Source: Nocardioides sp. Root682
GTDB taxonomy: Bacteria; Actinomycetota; Actinomycetes; Propionibacteriales; Nocardioidaceae
Assembly: GCF_001427795.1 (NCBI RefSeq)
Contig: NZ_LMHJ01000003.1
Span: 237,612-301,611 of the forward strand
Length of the DNA: 64,000 nt
Reading direction: 5' to 3'
Below the pieces are notes generated by a model. The model was not told the origin of the DNA. It was given only the letters and a program-made list of their open reading frames with translations, and made no database searches. Both the position numbers and the translations under genes were made by a program. Below, one piece after another: positions 7,079 to 16,029 of this stretch (the stretch's first letter is position 1; each line of letters opens with the position of its first letter).

Positions 7079-10000
7079 TCAAAGGGCGAACATCGGCCCC
7101 TGCGTCCAGCCCGTGCGAAGGTCGCTGATGCGCTGCTCCAGAAGCCCGAGTCCGCGCCCCTCACTGAACATCTCAACGGATCCGATCAGGACTTCGGCTC
7201 GTGCCACGTCCTCGGGTGCGCCTCGGCGGATCAGGGTCGCAGCCGATTCCACGTCGGCCCATGCGATGAGCAGGCCCGCAGAAAGGTCCTGGCCCTGACG
7301 CCGGGCGTCGGCCAGGTGAGCGAGAGCCCGCGGGTGATCGCCCATGACCTGGGCCATCTGGCCGAGCCTCTGGCTCACGAGCAGGAACCCTCGGCCGGAG
7401 CCGGCCATGGCTATCCAGCGCGGCGCGGCCTCGAGTTCACGGTAGATCGTTCTCGCCGCCTCGCGGTCTCCGATTACATGTGCCGCATCGGCCAACAGGC
7501 AAGCTCCCATGCCCCAGAGAACGTCGTGCTGCAGTCTGATCCCATCCGGACCGACCAACTCATCGAGAGACCTCTTGGCTTCCTCGAACCGGCCTGCCCG
7601 GGCAAGGACCATCGTCATGCCGGAGCGCCAGACGCCGTCGTGGACCCCTTCGGCGGCGAACTGGGCGGCCAGGTCGGCGACCTCCTCGGCGCGTCCTTGT
7701 TCGACCATGCGCTGAACCGTTGCGGCGGCGCCGCCGTCCGCGGCATCCGATCGAGCTCCCATGGCCGTCTCGGTGGCAAGATCGGCAAGACGCTCGGATT
7801 GCTCCAGGTGCCCTTCGATGAAGGCGAAGGTAGAGGCCCATGCGTGTCGGAAGTACACCCAGAAGGGTTGGCGTACCCCCTCGACGATACGGCCGAAGCG
7901 TTCGACTGCTGACCGGATCTCGGTGGTCCGCCCTCCCTCCACCAGTGCGAGTAGACGATGCGCTTCGCCTTCGAGCCGGCGTTCGCCGCTCCCGACTTCC
8001 CGACCGATTTCGATGAGTTCGGAGGCAGCCGCCAGCCGCGTGTGCATCGGGTAGCCCGGCGCCCGGAATGCAAGCAGTAGGGCGTTGAGAGCATCGGCCA
8101 GGACTTCGCGATCGTTGCTCTCGCGGGCGAATCGAACGGCTTCGACTGCCACTCCCGACGTGCGAGCTCGGTCCCCGGTCGAATGGTCGATCCTGCTGAG
8201 GCGGGCGAGAAGTTGGGCTCGTCGGGCTGTTGGGTGTTCAGGCAGTCGTCCAAGTGCCTCCCGGGTCATGAGGTCCTCATCGGCTTCGAAGGCGTTGAGC
8301 TCGAAGTACCGCTCGTGGCCGATGGCCGCATCGGCCATCAGCTCAGGATCGTCGAGTTGGGTGGCGATCTCGAAGGCAGCGCGGCGAGAGAGTCGTGAGT
8401 CGTCGCGGCTGCCGGAGCGCCACTGTGCCGCGGCCAATCCGAGCAGCAGGCCGCCCCTGTGTCTGCGTGAGTCAGGGCGATCAGTCAAGAGTTCGAGCGC
8501 TCGCGAATAGTGCTCGGCACTGGCCTCGTACGCCAACTGTCGCTCGGCGTGGTGCGCAGCTCGCTCCGCCCAGTCGACGGCGGTCTCCAGTTCAAGGCCG
8601 ACGGCGGCGGCGGCGATTCTATGATGCACCAACTCCGGAAGGTGGAGATCGAGCTCGCTGCCTTGCCAGTGCTGCTCCAGTCGCTCAGCGTTCTCGAGGT
8701 GCGTGCGGCCAAGGCGGGCCGGGGAAGTGCTCGCGATGAACGCTTCGCGAATGAGGGGGTGGGCGAAGGCGAAGGCCCCGGGTTCACTCTTGGACTCGAC
8801 CGTCAGGCCCGCCGCAGTGGCCGCTTCCAGTGCGGCGAGTGCGACGGCTGCCTGAACTCCGGCCGCGACCGCCAACTCGATCGGACGTGCGACTCGACCC
8901 AGTGTTGCGGCGCGGACCAGGAGGTCGCGGTCTGTCGCGGCGAAGGTCGCGAGCCGGTGCATGACGAGCTGTCGGATGCCTTCGGGAACGGGCCATTCGC
9001 GCACGTCTTGGCCGTCCGGCCATGCGGCGGTCGGATCCTGGCACGCACAGAGGTCCCGGGTGAGCTCTCGGGCGAGCAAGGGATTGCCGCCCGTCCGCCG
9101 GCTGATCGCTTCGACGAGGGATTCGGGAGGTGGGCCCTGGATCTCGGCCTGAACCAGCTCTCGAATTTCCTCGTCGCCAAGTCCCTCGAGCGTGATCGTG
9201 GTCAACTCGCGCTCTCGACGGACCTCGGCGAGCAGGTCGGCGAAGCCAACCGACTGATCGGCTGCGGTGTTGCGGTGCGCGATCAACAGGGTGACGTCGA
9301 GGTCGCGGACTGCTCGTTCCACGTGCAAGAACATCAACTGAGTCGGTCGGTCAGCCCAGTGCAGATCATCGAGAATGAGCAGCACCGGCACGGTAGTCGC
9401 CAGCTTGCGAACGACGTACGCGACCGCCTCGAACAACCGGTACCGGTCCGTGTCGGGCTCATTGGTCGCGGGCCGCGGATCGGCCTCGGCCAGTTGGGGA
9501 ACGATCCGAGCCAGGTCGACTCGGGTACGACCCAGGAGTCGCTCGACATCTTCGTTACTCAACGAACGCACAGCGTGCCCGATGGCTTCGATGAACGGCT
9601 GGTACGGCACGGCCATGCCCTCGTCGCAACGCCCGAAGAGCACGATGTGGCCGTCGTGTCCTGCGTGGGCCGCTGCCTGGGTGATCAGTCGGGACTTGCC
9701 GATCCCCGGCGGGCCCACGACGGTGAGAACTCGACTGCCGCGTCGAGAGTCGTCTCGTCGGTCGATGACTCGCAACTGCGCATCACGTCCGACGAAGCTA
9801 CGCTCAGCGGCTGCGAGAACGGGAGGCGGCAGTGGGATCTGGTCCGGGCTCCAGATGTCGGTCGCCTGCTGGGTGGCTGAGGAGCCGAGATCCTCGTCGC
9901 GCAGGATGGCGGCATGGAGTGCCTGGAGTTCGGGACCGGGCGACGTGCCCAGCTCTTCGAGAAGCTGCTGACGCACGGACTCGAACACACGCAGCGCTTC

Positions 10001-10639
10001 CGAGGCCTCACCGCTGCGGGCCAGGGCCAACATCAAGAGGGCGTGGCTTCGTTCCAGATAGCCGTCACGCTCCACCAGTTCGCGGGCCGCGGCGATCGCC
10101 TCGTCCCCGAGGTCGCCGCCAGCCAGCGAACCCATGTCAGCGATACAGCGCAGCATGTCGCTGAGCCCGCGCTCCACGGTCCGTCGTGTCCGGTCGAGCC
10201 ACTCGCCTTCCATGTCGGGCAGAAAGCTCCGATCGAGGATGTCGACGGCAGCTCGTGCGTGGTTGACAGCAGCCTCGGCGGCCCGCGCTTCGCGGTCCGC
10301 GTCGGCCGCGGCCATCAGGACGCGGGCGCGGGCGAGGTCGGTGTCCAGGTCACCGATGGCGAGCCGGAGTCTCGGCCCATCCTCCAATGCATGGGAACCG
10401 ACGGCGTCGCGGATCCTTGACAGGAGGGTGCGCAGATTGGCGCGGGGGTCGGCGGGTCGATTGTCTGACCACAGGATGTCGACGAACTCGTCCCGTGTCG
10501 CACCGGTGGGATGGTTCACCGCGAGGAAGGCCAACGCCTTTCGCCCCTTGCGTCCCGGCAGCGCGCTGGTGACGTCCATGCCGGCAACTTCGACGGAGAA
10601 GCCGCCGAACAGTCGAATCTGGATCTCTGGGCCGCCCAC
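7079..10639 (-). CDS. Giant SARP-family activator (BTAD + AAA ATPase + TPR-like)
   Basis: About 1186 residues. Residues 1-95 form an OmpR-type winged-helix DNA-binding domain and about 100-250 a BTAD domain (LERSHALLMLALARSGEASEALRVFE), as in AfsR/SARP activators. A STAND-type ATPase follows, with Walker A GPPGIGKS (about 309-316) and Walker B VLLILDDLHWAD (about 417-430). The rest is alpha-helical, TPR-like, and probably senses a signal or partner. SARPs bind direct repeats overlapping -35 and recruit RNA polymerase; the CAACGG repeats in this window are the obvious candidates. The start at 10639 (GTG) is chosen for a consensus AAGGAGG 5 nt upstream; a GTG at 10669 overlapping the phosphatase stop is the alternative. 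The gene forms an operon with the tyrosine phosphatase. Confidence 0.88.
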   Translation of the reverse strand: MGGPEIQIRLFGGFSVEVAGMDVTSALPGRKGRKALAFLAVNHPTGATRDEFVDILWSDNRPADPRANLRTLLSRIRDAVGSHALEDGPRLRLAIGDLDTDLARARVLMAAADADREARAAEAAVNHARAAVDILDRSFLPDMEGEWLDRTRRTVERGLSDMLRCIADMGSLAGGDLGDEAIAAARELVERDGYLERSHALLMLALARSGEASEALRVFESVRQQLLEELGTSPGPELQALHAAILRDEDLGSSATQQATDIWSPDQIPLPPPVLAAAERSFVGRDAQLRVIDRRDDSRRGSRVLTVVGPPGIGKSRLITQAAAHAGHDGHIVLFGRCDEGMAVPYQPFIEAIGHAVRSLSNEDVERLLGRTRVDLARIVPQLAEADPRPATNEPDTDRYRLFEAVAYVVRKLATTVPVLLILDDLHWADRPTQLMFLHVERAVRDLDVTLLIAHRNTAADQSVGFADLLAEVRRERELTTITLEGLGDEEIRELVQAEIQGPPPESLVEAISRRTGGNPLLARELTRDLCACQDPTAAWPDGQDVREWPVPEGIRQLVMHRLATFAATDRDLLVRAATLGRVARPIELAVAAGVQAAVALAALEAATAAGLTVESKSEPGAFAFAHPLIREAFIASTSPARLGRTHLENAERLEQHWQGSELDLHLPELVHHRIAAAAVGLELETAVDWAERAAHHAERQLAYEASAEHYSRALELLTDRPDSRRHRGGLLLGLAAAQWRSGSRDDSRLSRRAAFEIATQLDDPELMADAAIGHERYFELNAFEADEDLMTREALGRLPEHPTARRAQLLARLSRIDHSTGDRARTSGVAVEAVRFARESNDREVLADALNALLLAFRAPGYPMHTRLAAASELIEIGREVGSGERRLEGEAHRLLALVEGGRTTEIRSAVERFGRIVEGVRQPFWVYFRHAWASTFAFIEGHLEQSERLADLATETAMGARSDAADGGAAATVQRMVEQGRAEEVADLAAQFAAEGVHDGVWRSGMTMVLARAGRFEEAKRSLDELVGPDGIRLQHDVLWGMGACLLADAAHVIGDREAARTIYRELEAAPRWIAMAGSGRGFLLVSQRLGQMAQVMGDHPRALAHLADARRQGQDLSAGLLIAWADVESAATLIRRGAPEDVARAEVLIGSVEMFSEGRGLGLLEQRISDLRTGWTQGPMFAL

Positions 10640-10665
10640 GCGGTCCTCCTTCGTCTGTAGGACCG

Positions 10666-11127
10666 TCACTGTCTGTTGGCGGCCATTCGGGCGACGATTG
10701 CTGTCGAGGTTCGCACCACGGTGTTGAAGACCTCACGAAATCCCTCCTCGTCGCCGAAGAACGGATCTGGCACGTCGCCGGGGCCCTGTGGGTCGAACGA
10801 CCGGAAGAGCCGCAGTTGGCCGGGCGCCACGTCGGTGAGTTCATCAAGGTCATCGCGGTTGCGTGCATCCATCGCGAGCACCAGGTCGCACTCGTCGAAC
10901 CAACTGAGGTCGAACTGCTGGGCCTGATGGCGGCTCGGGTCGTAGCCGAAAGCTTGCAAAATGGTTGCGGCCCGGTCGTCAGCCGGTTCGCCAGAGCGGC
11001 GGACGTCGGTCCCCGCGCTGACCACCTCGACATCGAGTCCGGCGTCTGCCACGAGCTGTTCAAGGATCACCTGCGCCATGGGGGATCGGCAGATGTTGCC
11101 GAGGCAGACCACCGCAATGCGCTTCAC
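10666..11127 (-). CDS. Low-molecular-weight protein tyrosine phosphatase
   Basis: About 153 residues. The N-terminal P-loop VCLGNICRSPMA matches the LMW-PTP signature C-x5-R-S, and the C-terminal acid motif DPFFGDEEGF (DP + aromatic residues) supplies the general acid. The family dephosphorylates tyrosine (or arginine) on proteins, including signalling kinases and regulators. The gene lies directly upstream of the SARP gene and overlaps its possible early start, so the two are cotranscribed from the promoter at 11218-11223 (-10 TAATAT, minus strand) inside the TetR operator cluster. No good ribosome site distinguishes GTG 11127 from TTG 11157; 11127 matches the family's usual N-terminus. Confidence 0.88.
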   Translation of the reverse strand: MKRIAVVCLGNICRSPMAQVILEQLVADAGLDVEVVSAGTDVRRSGEPADDRAATILQAFGYDPSRHQAQQFDLSWFDECDLVLAMDARNRDDLDELTDVAPGQLRLFRSFDPQGPGDVPDPFFGDEEGFREVFNTVVRTSTAIVARMAANRQ

Positions 11128-11217
11128 GTGGAGGGCTTCGCGAGAAGGAGGGGGCAACGTACGTACCGCCTTCGGGGCGTGCGGGCCAGGGCCGAGGGTG
11201 GCACTGACGGTGCTCTG

Positions 11218-11259
11218 ATATTAACCGGTTGGTTACAGGTTGGTCAACCATTTGGTTAC
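11218..11259. promoter_or_regulatory. Divergent TetR-operator promoter of the phosphatase-SARP operon
   Basis: Two palindromes, TTAACCGGTTGGTTAC (11221-11236) and TCAACCATTTGGTTAC (11244-11259), are spaced 23 bp. On the minus strand a -10 TAATAT (11223-11218) begins at the edge of the first palindrome, so repressor binding would close the promoter of the phosphatase-SARP operon. Confidence 0.75.
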
Positions 11260-11285
11260 TGGGTTTGAAAAGGACGCGAGAAGTT

Positions 11286-11301
11286 GGAACCATCTGGTTA
11301 A
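11286..11301. promoter_or_regulatory. Autoregulatory TetR operator
   Basis: GGAACCATCTGGTTAA is a weaker palindrome 8 nt upstream of the TetR ATG. The -10 TAACTT overlaps its right end and stops 5 nt before the ATG, implying a leaderless, autoregulated transcript. Confidence 0.7.
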
Positions 11302-11309
11302 CTTGCGGC

Positions 11310-11900
11310 ATGACTAATGCTGACCCCGCAGCGGACGCCAAGCCACATGGTCGCGAAGAAGTGCGAGCGGCCACGCTCGCGGCCACCCGAGAGCTCCTTG
11401 CGGAGCGGGGGCCGGATCGATTCTCGGTCCGCGACATCGCAGCCCGTGCCGGGATCAACCACGCGTTGGTATTTCGCTACTTCGGTTCCAAGAGCCAGGT
11501 CGTCGAGGAGATGTTGGCCCAAGAGGCTCAGGCCGTCGCCGAGGCAGTCAAGGCCTCCGGCGCGGTCGCGAGTGGCACCTCGCTCGAGGACGTGATCCTG
11601 CGCTTGCTCGGCCTGCTGGCCGAACGGCCGACCTACTGGCGGGCGCTGGTGAACGCAGTGCTTGACGAGCCGGGTGCAGCGGTTCAAGGCAGCGCTTCAA
11701 CAACCCAGGTGTTCGCGAACCTTTGGAGCAGCGGTGACCCTGGGGCCGCGGATGCCTCGGCTGTCGCCGGCGTAGTCGTGTTGGGGTGGCTGATCTTTGG
11801 GGACTTCATGGTCGAGGCGACCGGCGCGGACAGCGACGCTGTCCGGCGGATGGTGGTCGCACAGGTGACGGACCTCATCGCGCCCGCCTACGTGCCGTAG
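11310..11900 (+). CDS. TetR/AcrR-family transcriptional repressor
   Basis: 196 residues. Residues about 15-67 form the typical TetR DNA-binding domain, with helix-turn-helix FSVRDIAARAGINHALVFRYFGSK; the C-terminal two thirds is the variable ligand-binding and dimer domain. The start at 11310 is chosen because a -10 hexamer ends 5 nt upstream and the reading-frame extension upstream would run through the operators. The gene is divergent from the phosphatase-SARP operon, with three copies of GTAACC-N4-GGTTAC between them, which is the classic layout of a TetR repressor and its target. The same palindrome elsewhere in the window defines its likely regulon. The ligand is unknown. Confidence 0.88.
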   Translation: MTNADPAADAKPHGREEVRAATLAATRELLAERGPDRFSVRDIAARAGINHALVFRYFGSKSQVVEEMLAQEAQAVAEAVKASGAVASGTSLEDVILRLLGLLAERPTYWRALVNAVLDEPGAAVQGSASTTQVFANLWSSGDPGAADASAVAGVVVLGWLIFGDFMVEATGADSDAVRRMVVAQVTDLIAPAYVP

Positions 11901-11927
11901 GGATACCCAGGCAGTTGGCGCGGGCTC

Positions 11928-11960
11928 CAACGGTTTCTTCAACGGTGCGGCAGAGACCAT
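11928..11960 (+). promoter_or_regulatory. SARP-type direct-repeat promoter of the amidohydrolase gene
   Basis: CAACGG at 11928 and 11940 (12-bp spacing), with GACCAT as -10 candidate at 11955, 9 bp after the second repeat. The start codon follows about 34 bp later. Confidence 0.6.
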
Positions 11961-11993
11961 TCGGCACAGTCTCGTTAGGTGCCAGGAGCATGC

Positions 11994-14633
11994 ATGCCCA
12001 GTTCGACAATGACCGAGTCCTCTGCGAAGTGGCGCCTGGTGTGCGCCACGGCTGTGTCGGGCGCCCTCGTGGGTGCGGTGTTGCTTGCCCCCCACAGCCC
12101 GGCTCGGGAGAGCGCGATCTCTGTCAGGCAGGCGTACGACACGCAGGTGGAGCAGGACGCCCTGGCACGCGATGCCGACCAGCACCCCACCGGGGACGCC
12201 TTCATGGAGGCGATGCGTCCAGGCGGCGACACCGAGGGGCATAATCACGACCACAATGACGTTGCGACCAAGAACGCAGTGTCTCGCGGCGACCTGAGCG
12301 ACCCGCTCGCGCAGGACATCACCGCAGACGCAGACGCCATTGCGGCATCGGCCTCGGTTGCAATTGACCGTGGGGCCGACCAGCCCCTGCTGGTTGCGGG
12401 CTTCACGACGAGGCCCCGCCTGGCTGTTCCGCAGGACCGGTACGCGATGGCCGGCGGGTGCTACTCCCTTCAGGCGCCCAGCGGACGGTTCGTGCACCGT
12501 GCCGGGCGAAAGCCCACGGTGGTGGGCGCCGGAGTCGAGCCGATCCGGTTCCAGGCGACCAGACTGGGCGGCTACCTCTTGTATGGCACGAAGTCGGACT
12601 ACCTCGGCGTGACCTCCCTGCTCGATCTCCTCCTTCACGCCCCCGGTTTCGTGGCTGTGGCCGGCACGAACACTGACTGGACAGTCCACGCCAAGGGATC
12701 GGGATACACCTTCGTGCTTTCCAGTGGCAGGTCGCTCGTTGCCAAGCCGGACGGTTCGATCGCGCTCGGCACCGCAGACAAAGCAACCGCGTTCAAACTT
12801 CACACGATCGACGGCTGCGCGACATTCCCGGAGATCGAGACCAACGTGGGCCAGCCGTTCAAGGGCAGCACATCGATGCAGGAGACTCGCGGCCTGCTCG
12901 ACGCGCACAGCCACGGCATGACCCACGAGTTCCTGGGGGGCCAGGTGCTGTGCGGCAAGCCATGGCACCCCTACGGGGTCACCAAGGCACTGGTGGACTG
13001 CCCCGACCACACCCTCACGGCCGGCTATGGCGCGTTGCTCGAAACCTTCCTCTCCGGCGGGAAGCCAGGCCACGACACGACCGGTTGGCCCACCTTCCGC
13101 GACTGGCCAGCGCCCCACTCCTTGACGCACCAGGCCCTGTACTACAAGTGGCTCGAGCGTTCGTGGCGCGGCGGGCTTCGCGTGTTCACCAGTCTCCTCA
13201 CCGAGAACAACGTGCTCTGCGAGCTCTACCCATTGAAGAAGAACTCCTGCAACGACATGGACGCCATCCGCCTGCAGGCCAAGGACATGCGGCAGCTTGA
13301 GGACTACGTCGATGCGCAGTACGGCGGACCGGGGCGGGGCTGGTATCGCATCGTCAAGGATCCGTTCGAGGCGCGGCGCGTGGTCAACGAGGGCAAGTTG
13401 GCCGTCATCATGGGCATCGAGACGAGCGTGCCGTTCGACTGCAACATCGGTGCTCGGGCCCCGAAGTGCACCAAGGAGTCGATCGACCGCTCCCTGGACG
13501 AGGTCCATCGGCTGGGTGTTCGTCAAATGGAGATCACCAACAAGTTCGACAACGGCCTCACCGGGGTGGCGGGTGACGCTGGCTCCACCGGTGTGTTGAC
13601 CAACCTGGCGAACTTCCTGAACACCGGCTCGTGGCTGCGTATGGCGCCGTGTCCGGCGTCGTTCGGCGCGGGGGTGCAGGACCAACAACAGGTCACCGTT
13701 CCTGGCGTGCTTCCCGAACAGGACGCCTTGTTCGGTGCGATCGCAAAGTTGTTCGCTCCTCTGGGAGCACTGGCGCCGGTCTACACCTCACAGCCGCACT
13801 GCAATCAGGCCGGGCTGACCGAGCTGGGCCGACACCTGATCATCAGGCTGGTCGAGAAGGGCATGCTCTTCGACCCGGACCACATGAGCGTGCTTGCTCG
13901 ACGCCAGGCGCTGGACCTCCTGGAGCAATTGGCACAGGAGGGCAAACGGCCGGGTGTGCTGTCCAGTCACTCATGGTCGACCCCGGACGCGCTCCCTCGG
14001 ATCTACGCGCTGGGTGGCGTGATCACGCCCTACGCCGGCGACAGCAAGGGCTTCCTCGAGAAGTGGAAGAAGCACCTGGAGTGGCGCGATGAGAGGTACT
14101 ACTTCGGGTTCGGCTTCGGCGCTGACATCAACGGTTTCGGAGCCCAGGGCGACGCGCGCAAGCCCGCAGAGGCCAACGACGTCGACTACCCCTTCAGTGC
14201 TGTCGGAGGCGTCCTCGTCGATCGTGAACGCGGTGGGCAGCGCGTCTGGGACATCAACACCGACGGGGTGGCGCACTACGGGCTCTACCCCGACTGGGTG
14301 GAGGACGTCCGCGTTCTGGCGGCCGCGGATGGCGAGGACTTCATGGCCGACATGTCGCGAGGTGCCGAGGCATACCTGCAGACATGGGAACGAGCCAGTG
14401 GCGTGACCAATGACGGCTGCCGCGACCCGCGCGCGCTGCGCGAGCTCGGCGCCTTCGACGACGTGGCCGCGGGGATGAGCGTCACCGCAGTTCTCCAGAG
14501 TGTTGGCCAGCCGCACACCCGGATCGGTACGACCTACACCTACTGCGCCCAGCGACCTGGCGACGAAGTGCTCGCGGCGGTGACGGTGTCCTTCACCGCT
14601 GCCGGGGAGGTCGTGCGCGTCGAGGCATCGTGA
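11994..14633 (+). CDS. Secreted amidohydrolase, renal-dipeptidase (M19)-like
   Basis: 879 residues. A signal-peptide-like segment (ATAVSGALVGAVLLAPHSP) lies in the first 35 residues. Residues about 150-280 contain a beta-rich, fascin/ricin-like region. The remainder resembles membrane-dipeptidase/amidohydrolase barrels: a DAHSHG motif, an E(T) after an IMG block, FDPDHMS, LSSHSWS and a late FGADING, all plausible metal ligands. A disulfide-rich insertion (CNIGARAPKC, CKP...C) suits an exported enzyme. The start at 11994 is chosen for AGGAG 5 nt upstream; a GTG at 11979 is in frame but lacks a site. The protein is much longer than the usual 320-420-residue M19 family. The substrate could be a dipeptide or another amide and is not predictable. 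Confidence 0.75.
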   Translation: MPSSTMTESSAKWRLVCATAVSGALVGAVLLAPHSPARESAISVRQAYDTQVEQDALARDADQHPTGDAFMEAMRPGGDTEGHNHDHNDVATKNAVSRGDLSDPLAQDITADADAIAASASVAIDRGADQPLLVAGFTTRPRLAVPQDRYAMAGGCYSLQAPSGRFVHRAGRKPTVVGAGVEPIRFQATRLGGYLLYGTKSDYLGVTSLLDLLLHAPGFVAVAGTNTDWTVHAKGSGYTFVLSSGRSLVAKPDGSIALGTADKATAFKLHTIDGCATFPEIETNVGQPFKGSTSMQETRGLLDAHSHGMTHEFLGGQVLCGKPWHPYGVTKALVDCPDHTLTAGYGALLETFLSGGKPGHDTTGWPTFRDWPAPHSLTHQALYYKWLERSWRGGLRVFTSLLTENNVLCELYPLKKNSCNDMDAIRLQAKDMRQLEDYVDAQYGGPGRGWYRIVKDPFEARRVVNEGKLAVIMGIETSVPFDCNIGARAPKCTKESIDRSLDEVHRLGVRQMEITNKFDNGLTGVAGDAGSTGVLTNLANFLNTGSWLRMAPCPASFGAGVQDQQQVTVPGVLPEQDALFGAIAKLFAPLGALAPVYTSQPHCNQAGLTELGRHLIIRLVEKGMLFDPDHMSVLARRQALDLLEQLAQEGKRPGVLSSHSWSTPDALPRIYALGGVITPYAGDSKGFLEKWKKHLEWRDERYYFGFGFGADINGFGAQGDARKPAEANDVDYPFSAVGGVLVDRERGGQRVWDINTDGVAHYGLYPDWVEDVRVLAAADGEDFMADMSRGAEAYLQTWERASGVTNDGCRDPRALRELGAFDDVAAGMSVTAVLQSVGQPHTRIGTTYTYCAQRPGDEVLAAVTVSFTAAGEVVRVEAS

Positions 14634-14663
14634 CCCGGGGAGGGCACGGCTCCGGCGGCTGGG

Positions 14664-15320
14664 TCAAGCCGCACCGGACGGTGTGGTGGGCGCGAGTTCG
14701 ATGGCGAGGTCGTGGGCACCGTGGCGGGCCTTGGCGTCCAGGTAGGAGCGGTTGGCCGCCGAGAGGTGAACGCCGGTGGATACGCGCTCGGTGATCGTCA
14801 GCCCGGCCGTGGCCAGTTGGGTGGCCTTGTCCGGGTTGTTGCTCAACAGAGACAACTCGACAATGCCCAGCGACATGAGCATCTGGGCAGCGACGGTGTA
14901 GTCACGCTCGTCGGCGCCGTGGCCCAGAGCGTGGTTGGCCTGGTAGGTGTCGAGCCCCGCGTCCTGGAGCTTGTAGGCGTCCATCTTGTTGTAGAGCCCG
15001 ATTCCCCTACCTTCCTGCCGTAGGTAGAGCAGGTACCCGCCTGCTGCCGTAATGCGCCGAATCGCCTCGTTCAGTTGGGGGCCGCAGTCGCATCGCTGGC
15101 TTCCGAGCACATCGCCCGTCAGGCACTCGCTGTGCAGGCGAACGAGCGGGGCTTTCAATTTGCCGGGGTAGATGTCGCCCAGTCGGATGGCCAGGTGTTC
15201 GCGGCCATCGACGAGTCCTTCGAAGGTGTACACCCGGCCGACCGTGGCGAAGCCATCGGTCAACTGAAGGGGCATCGTGATCTCGGTGCGGAGAGTTGCG
15301 GCGGGGAGTTCGGATCTCAT
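14664..15320 (-). CDS. ribA: GTP cyclohydrolase II
   Basis: 218 residues, the usual length for stand-alone RibA. The enzyme opens GTP to 2,5-diamino-6-ribosylamino-4(3H)-pyrimidinone 5'-phosphate, formate and pyrophosphate. The zinc ligands appear in HSECLTGDVLGSQRCDCG (C-x10-C-x-C), and the nucleotide/catalytic block YLRQEGRGIGL follows. The start at 15320 has GAGGAA upstream; the longer frame to 15410 has no site. It is the last gene of a minus-strand run with a RibD-type reductase 16 bp upstream. It does not sit with ribE/ribH, so it probably serves the neighbouring pterin-like pathway rather than, or as well as, riboflavin synthesis. Confidence 0.92.
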   Translation of the reverse strand: MRSELPAATLRTEITMPLQLTDGFATVGRVYTFEGLVDGREHLAIRLGDIYPGKLKAPLVRLHSECLTGDVLGSQRCDCGPQLNEAIRRITAAGGYLLYLRQEGRGIGLYNKMDAYKLQDAGLDTYQANHALGHGADERDYTVAAQMLMSLGIVELSLLSNNPDKATQLATAGLTITERVSTGVHLSAANRSYLDAKARHGAHDLAIELAPTTPSGAA

Positions 15321-15336
15321 GGTTTCCTCGGTCCGG

Positions 15337-16029
15337 TCAGTTCTCGTCGAATCGGTCTGAAAGTGCGTAGCGCAGGAGGACGACGTCGCCGATCGGGCGG
15401 GCTTCGACAAGCCTTGCGCGGTTCTCCGAGCACCAGGGGAACCGGGCGTCCCCCACGAAGCGACATGCCCGTGAGTCGCCCACGAAGAACGGCGCCACGA
15501 CGAGCTGCAACTCGTCAGCCAGGCCGTGGGAGAGGAACTGGGTGTGTACGGCGCCGCCTCCCTCGACCATCAGGCGGCGCACACCGCGGGTGTGCAGGTC
15601 CTCGCCGACTCCGCGCATCCGGACGGCCGGCCCGCCGTCCACGACCGTGGCCAGGTCGCCCAGACGGGCAGTTGTGCCGGCGACTCGATCGGTCGGGCAG
15701 TAGACGATCTTCTGACAGTCACCCTCGGCGAAGAACCTCGTGCGAGGGTCGAGGTCGCCGCCGGCCGTGACCGTCACCTTCACGGGCGTCGTGGGCAGGC
15801 CGTCAGCCAGCCGCCGGCGGCGCCGTTGCTCGGAGCGGACGAGCAGGCGCGGGTTGTCGTTCCGGATCGTGGTGGCACCGACCAGGATCGCGTCGGAGTC
15901 GGCCCGGACCTCGTCCACGCGGTCGAAGTCAGCCTCGTTGGAGAGCAGGAGCCGCTGGTCGGTCGCACTGTCCAGATAACCGTCGAGCGACATGCTGCAG
16001 CTGAGGAGGGTGTAGGGCCGGTCACCCAT
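15337..16029 (-). CDS. RibD C-terminal-type (pyrimidine) reductase
   Basis: 230 residues of the RibD_C/dihydrofolate-reductase fold. It begins YTLLSCSMSLDGYLD, then DAILVGATTIRNDNPRL and the C-terminal VEGGGAVHTQFL nucleotide-binding block. It lacks the N-terminal deaminase of bifunctional RibD. Such enzymes reduce the ribosyl side chain of the GTP-derived diaminopyrimidine with NADPH. The start at 16029 overlaps the end of the upstream membrane-protein gene by 8 bp, implying coupling. Placement directly before ribA supports action on its product. Confidence 0.88.
   Translation of the reverse strand: MGDRPYTLLSCSMSLDGYLDSATDQRLLLSNEADFDRVDEVRADSDAILVGATTIRNDNPRLLVRSEQRRRRRLADGLPTTPVKVTVTAGGDLDPRTRFFAEGDCQKIVYCPTDRVAGTTARLGDLATVVDGGPAVRMRGVGEDLHTRGVRRLMVEGGGAVHTQFLSHGLADELQLVVAPFFVGDSRACRFVGDARFPWCSENRARLVEARPIGDVVLLRYALSDRFDEN

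Noticed and set aside
6170..7912. 580-codon plus-strand open frame
   Set aside because: Antisense to SDR 2 and the SARP gene; crosses the operator cluster.
11697..13688. 663-codon minus-strand open frame
   Set aside because: Antisense to the amidohydrolase and TetR genes.
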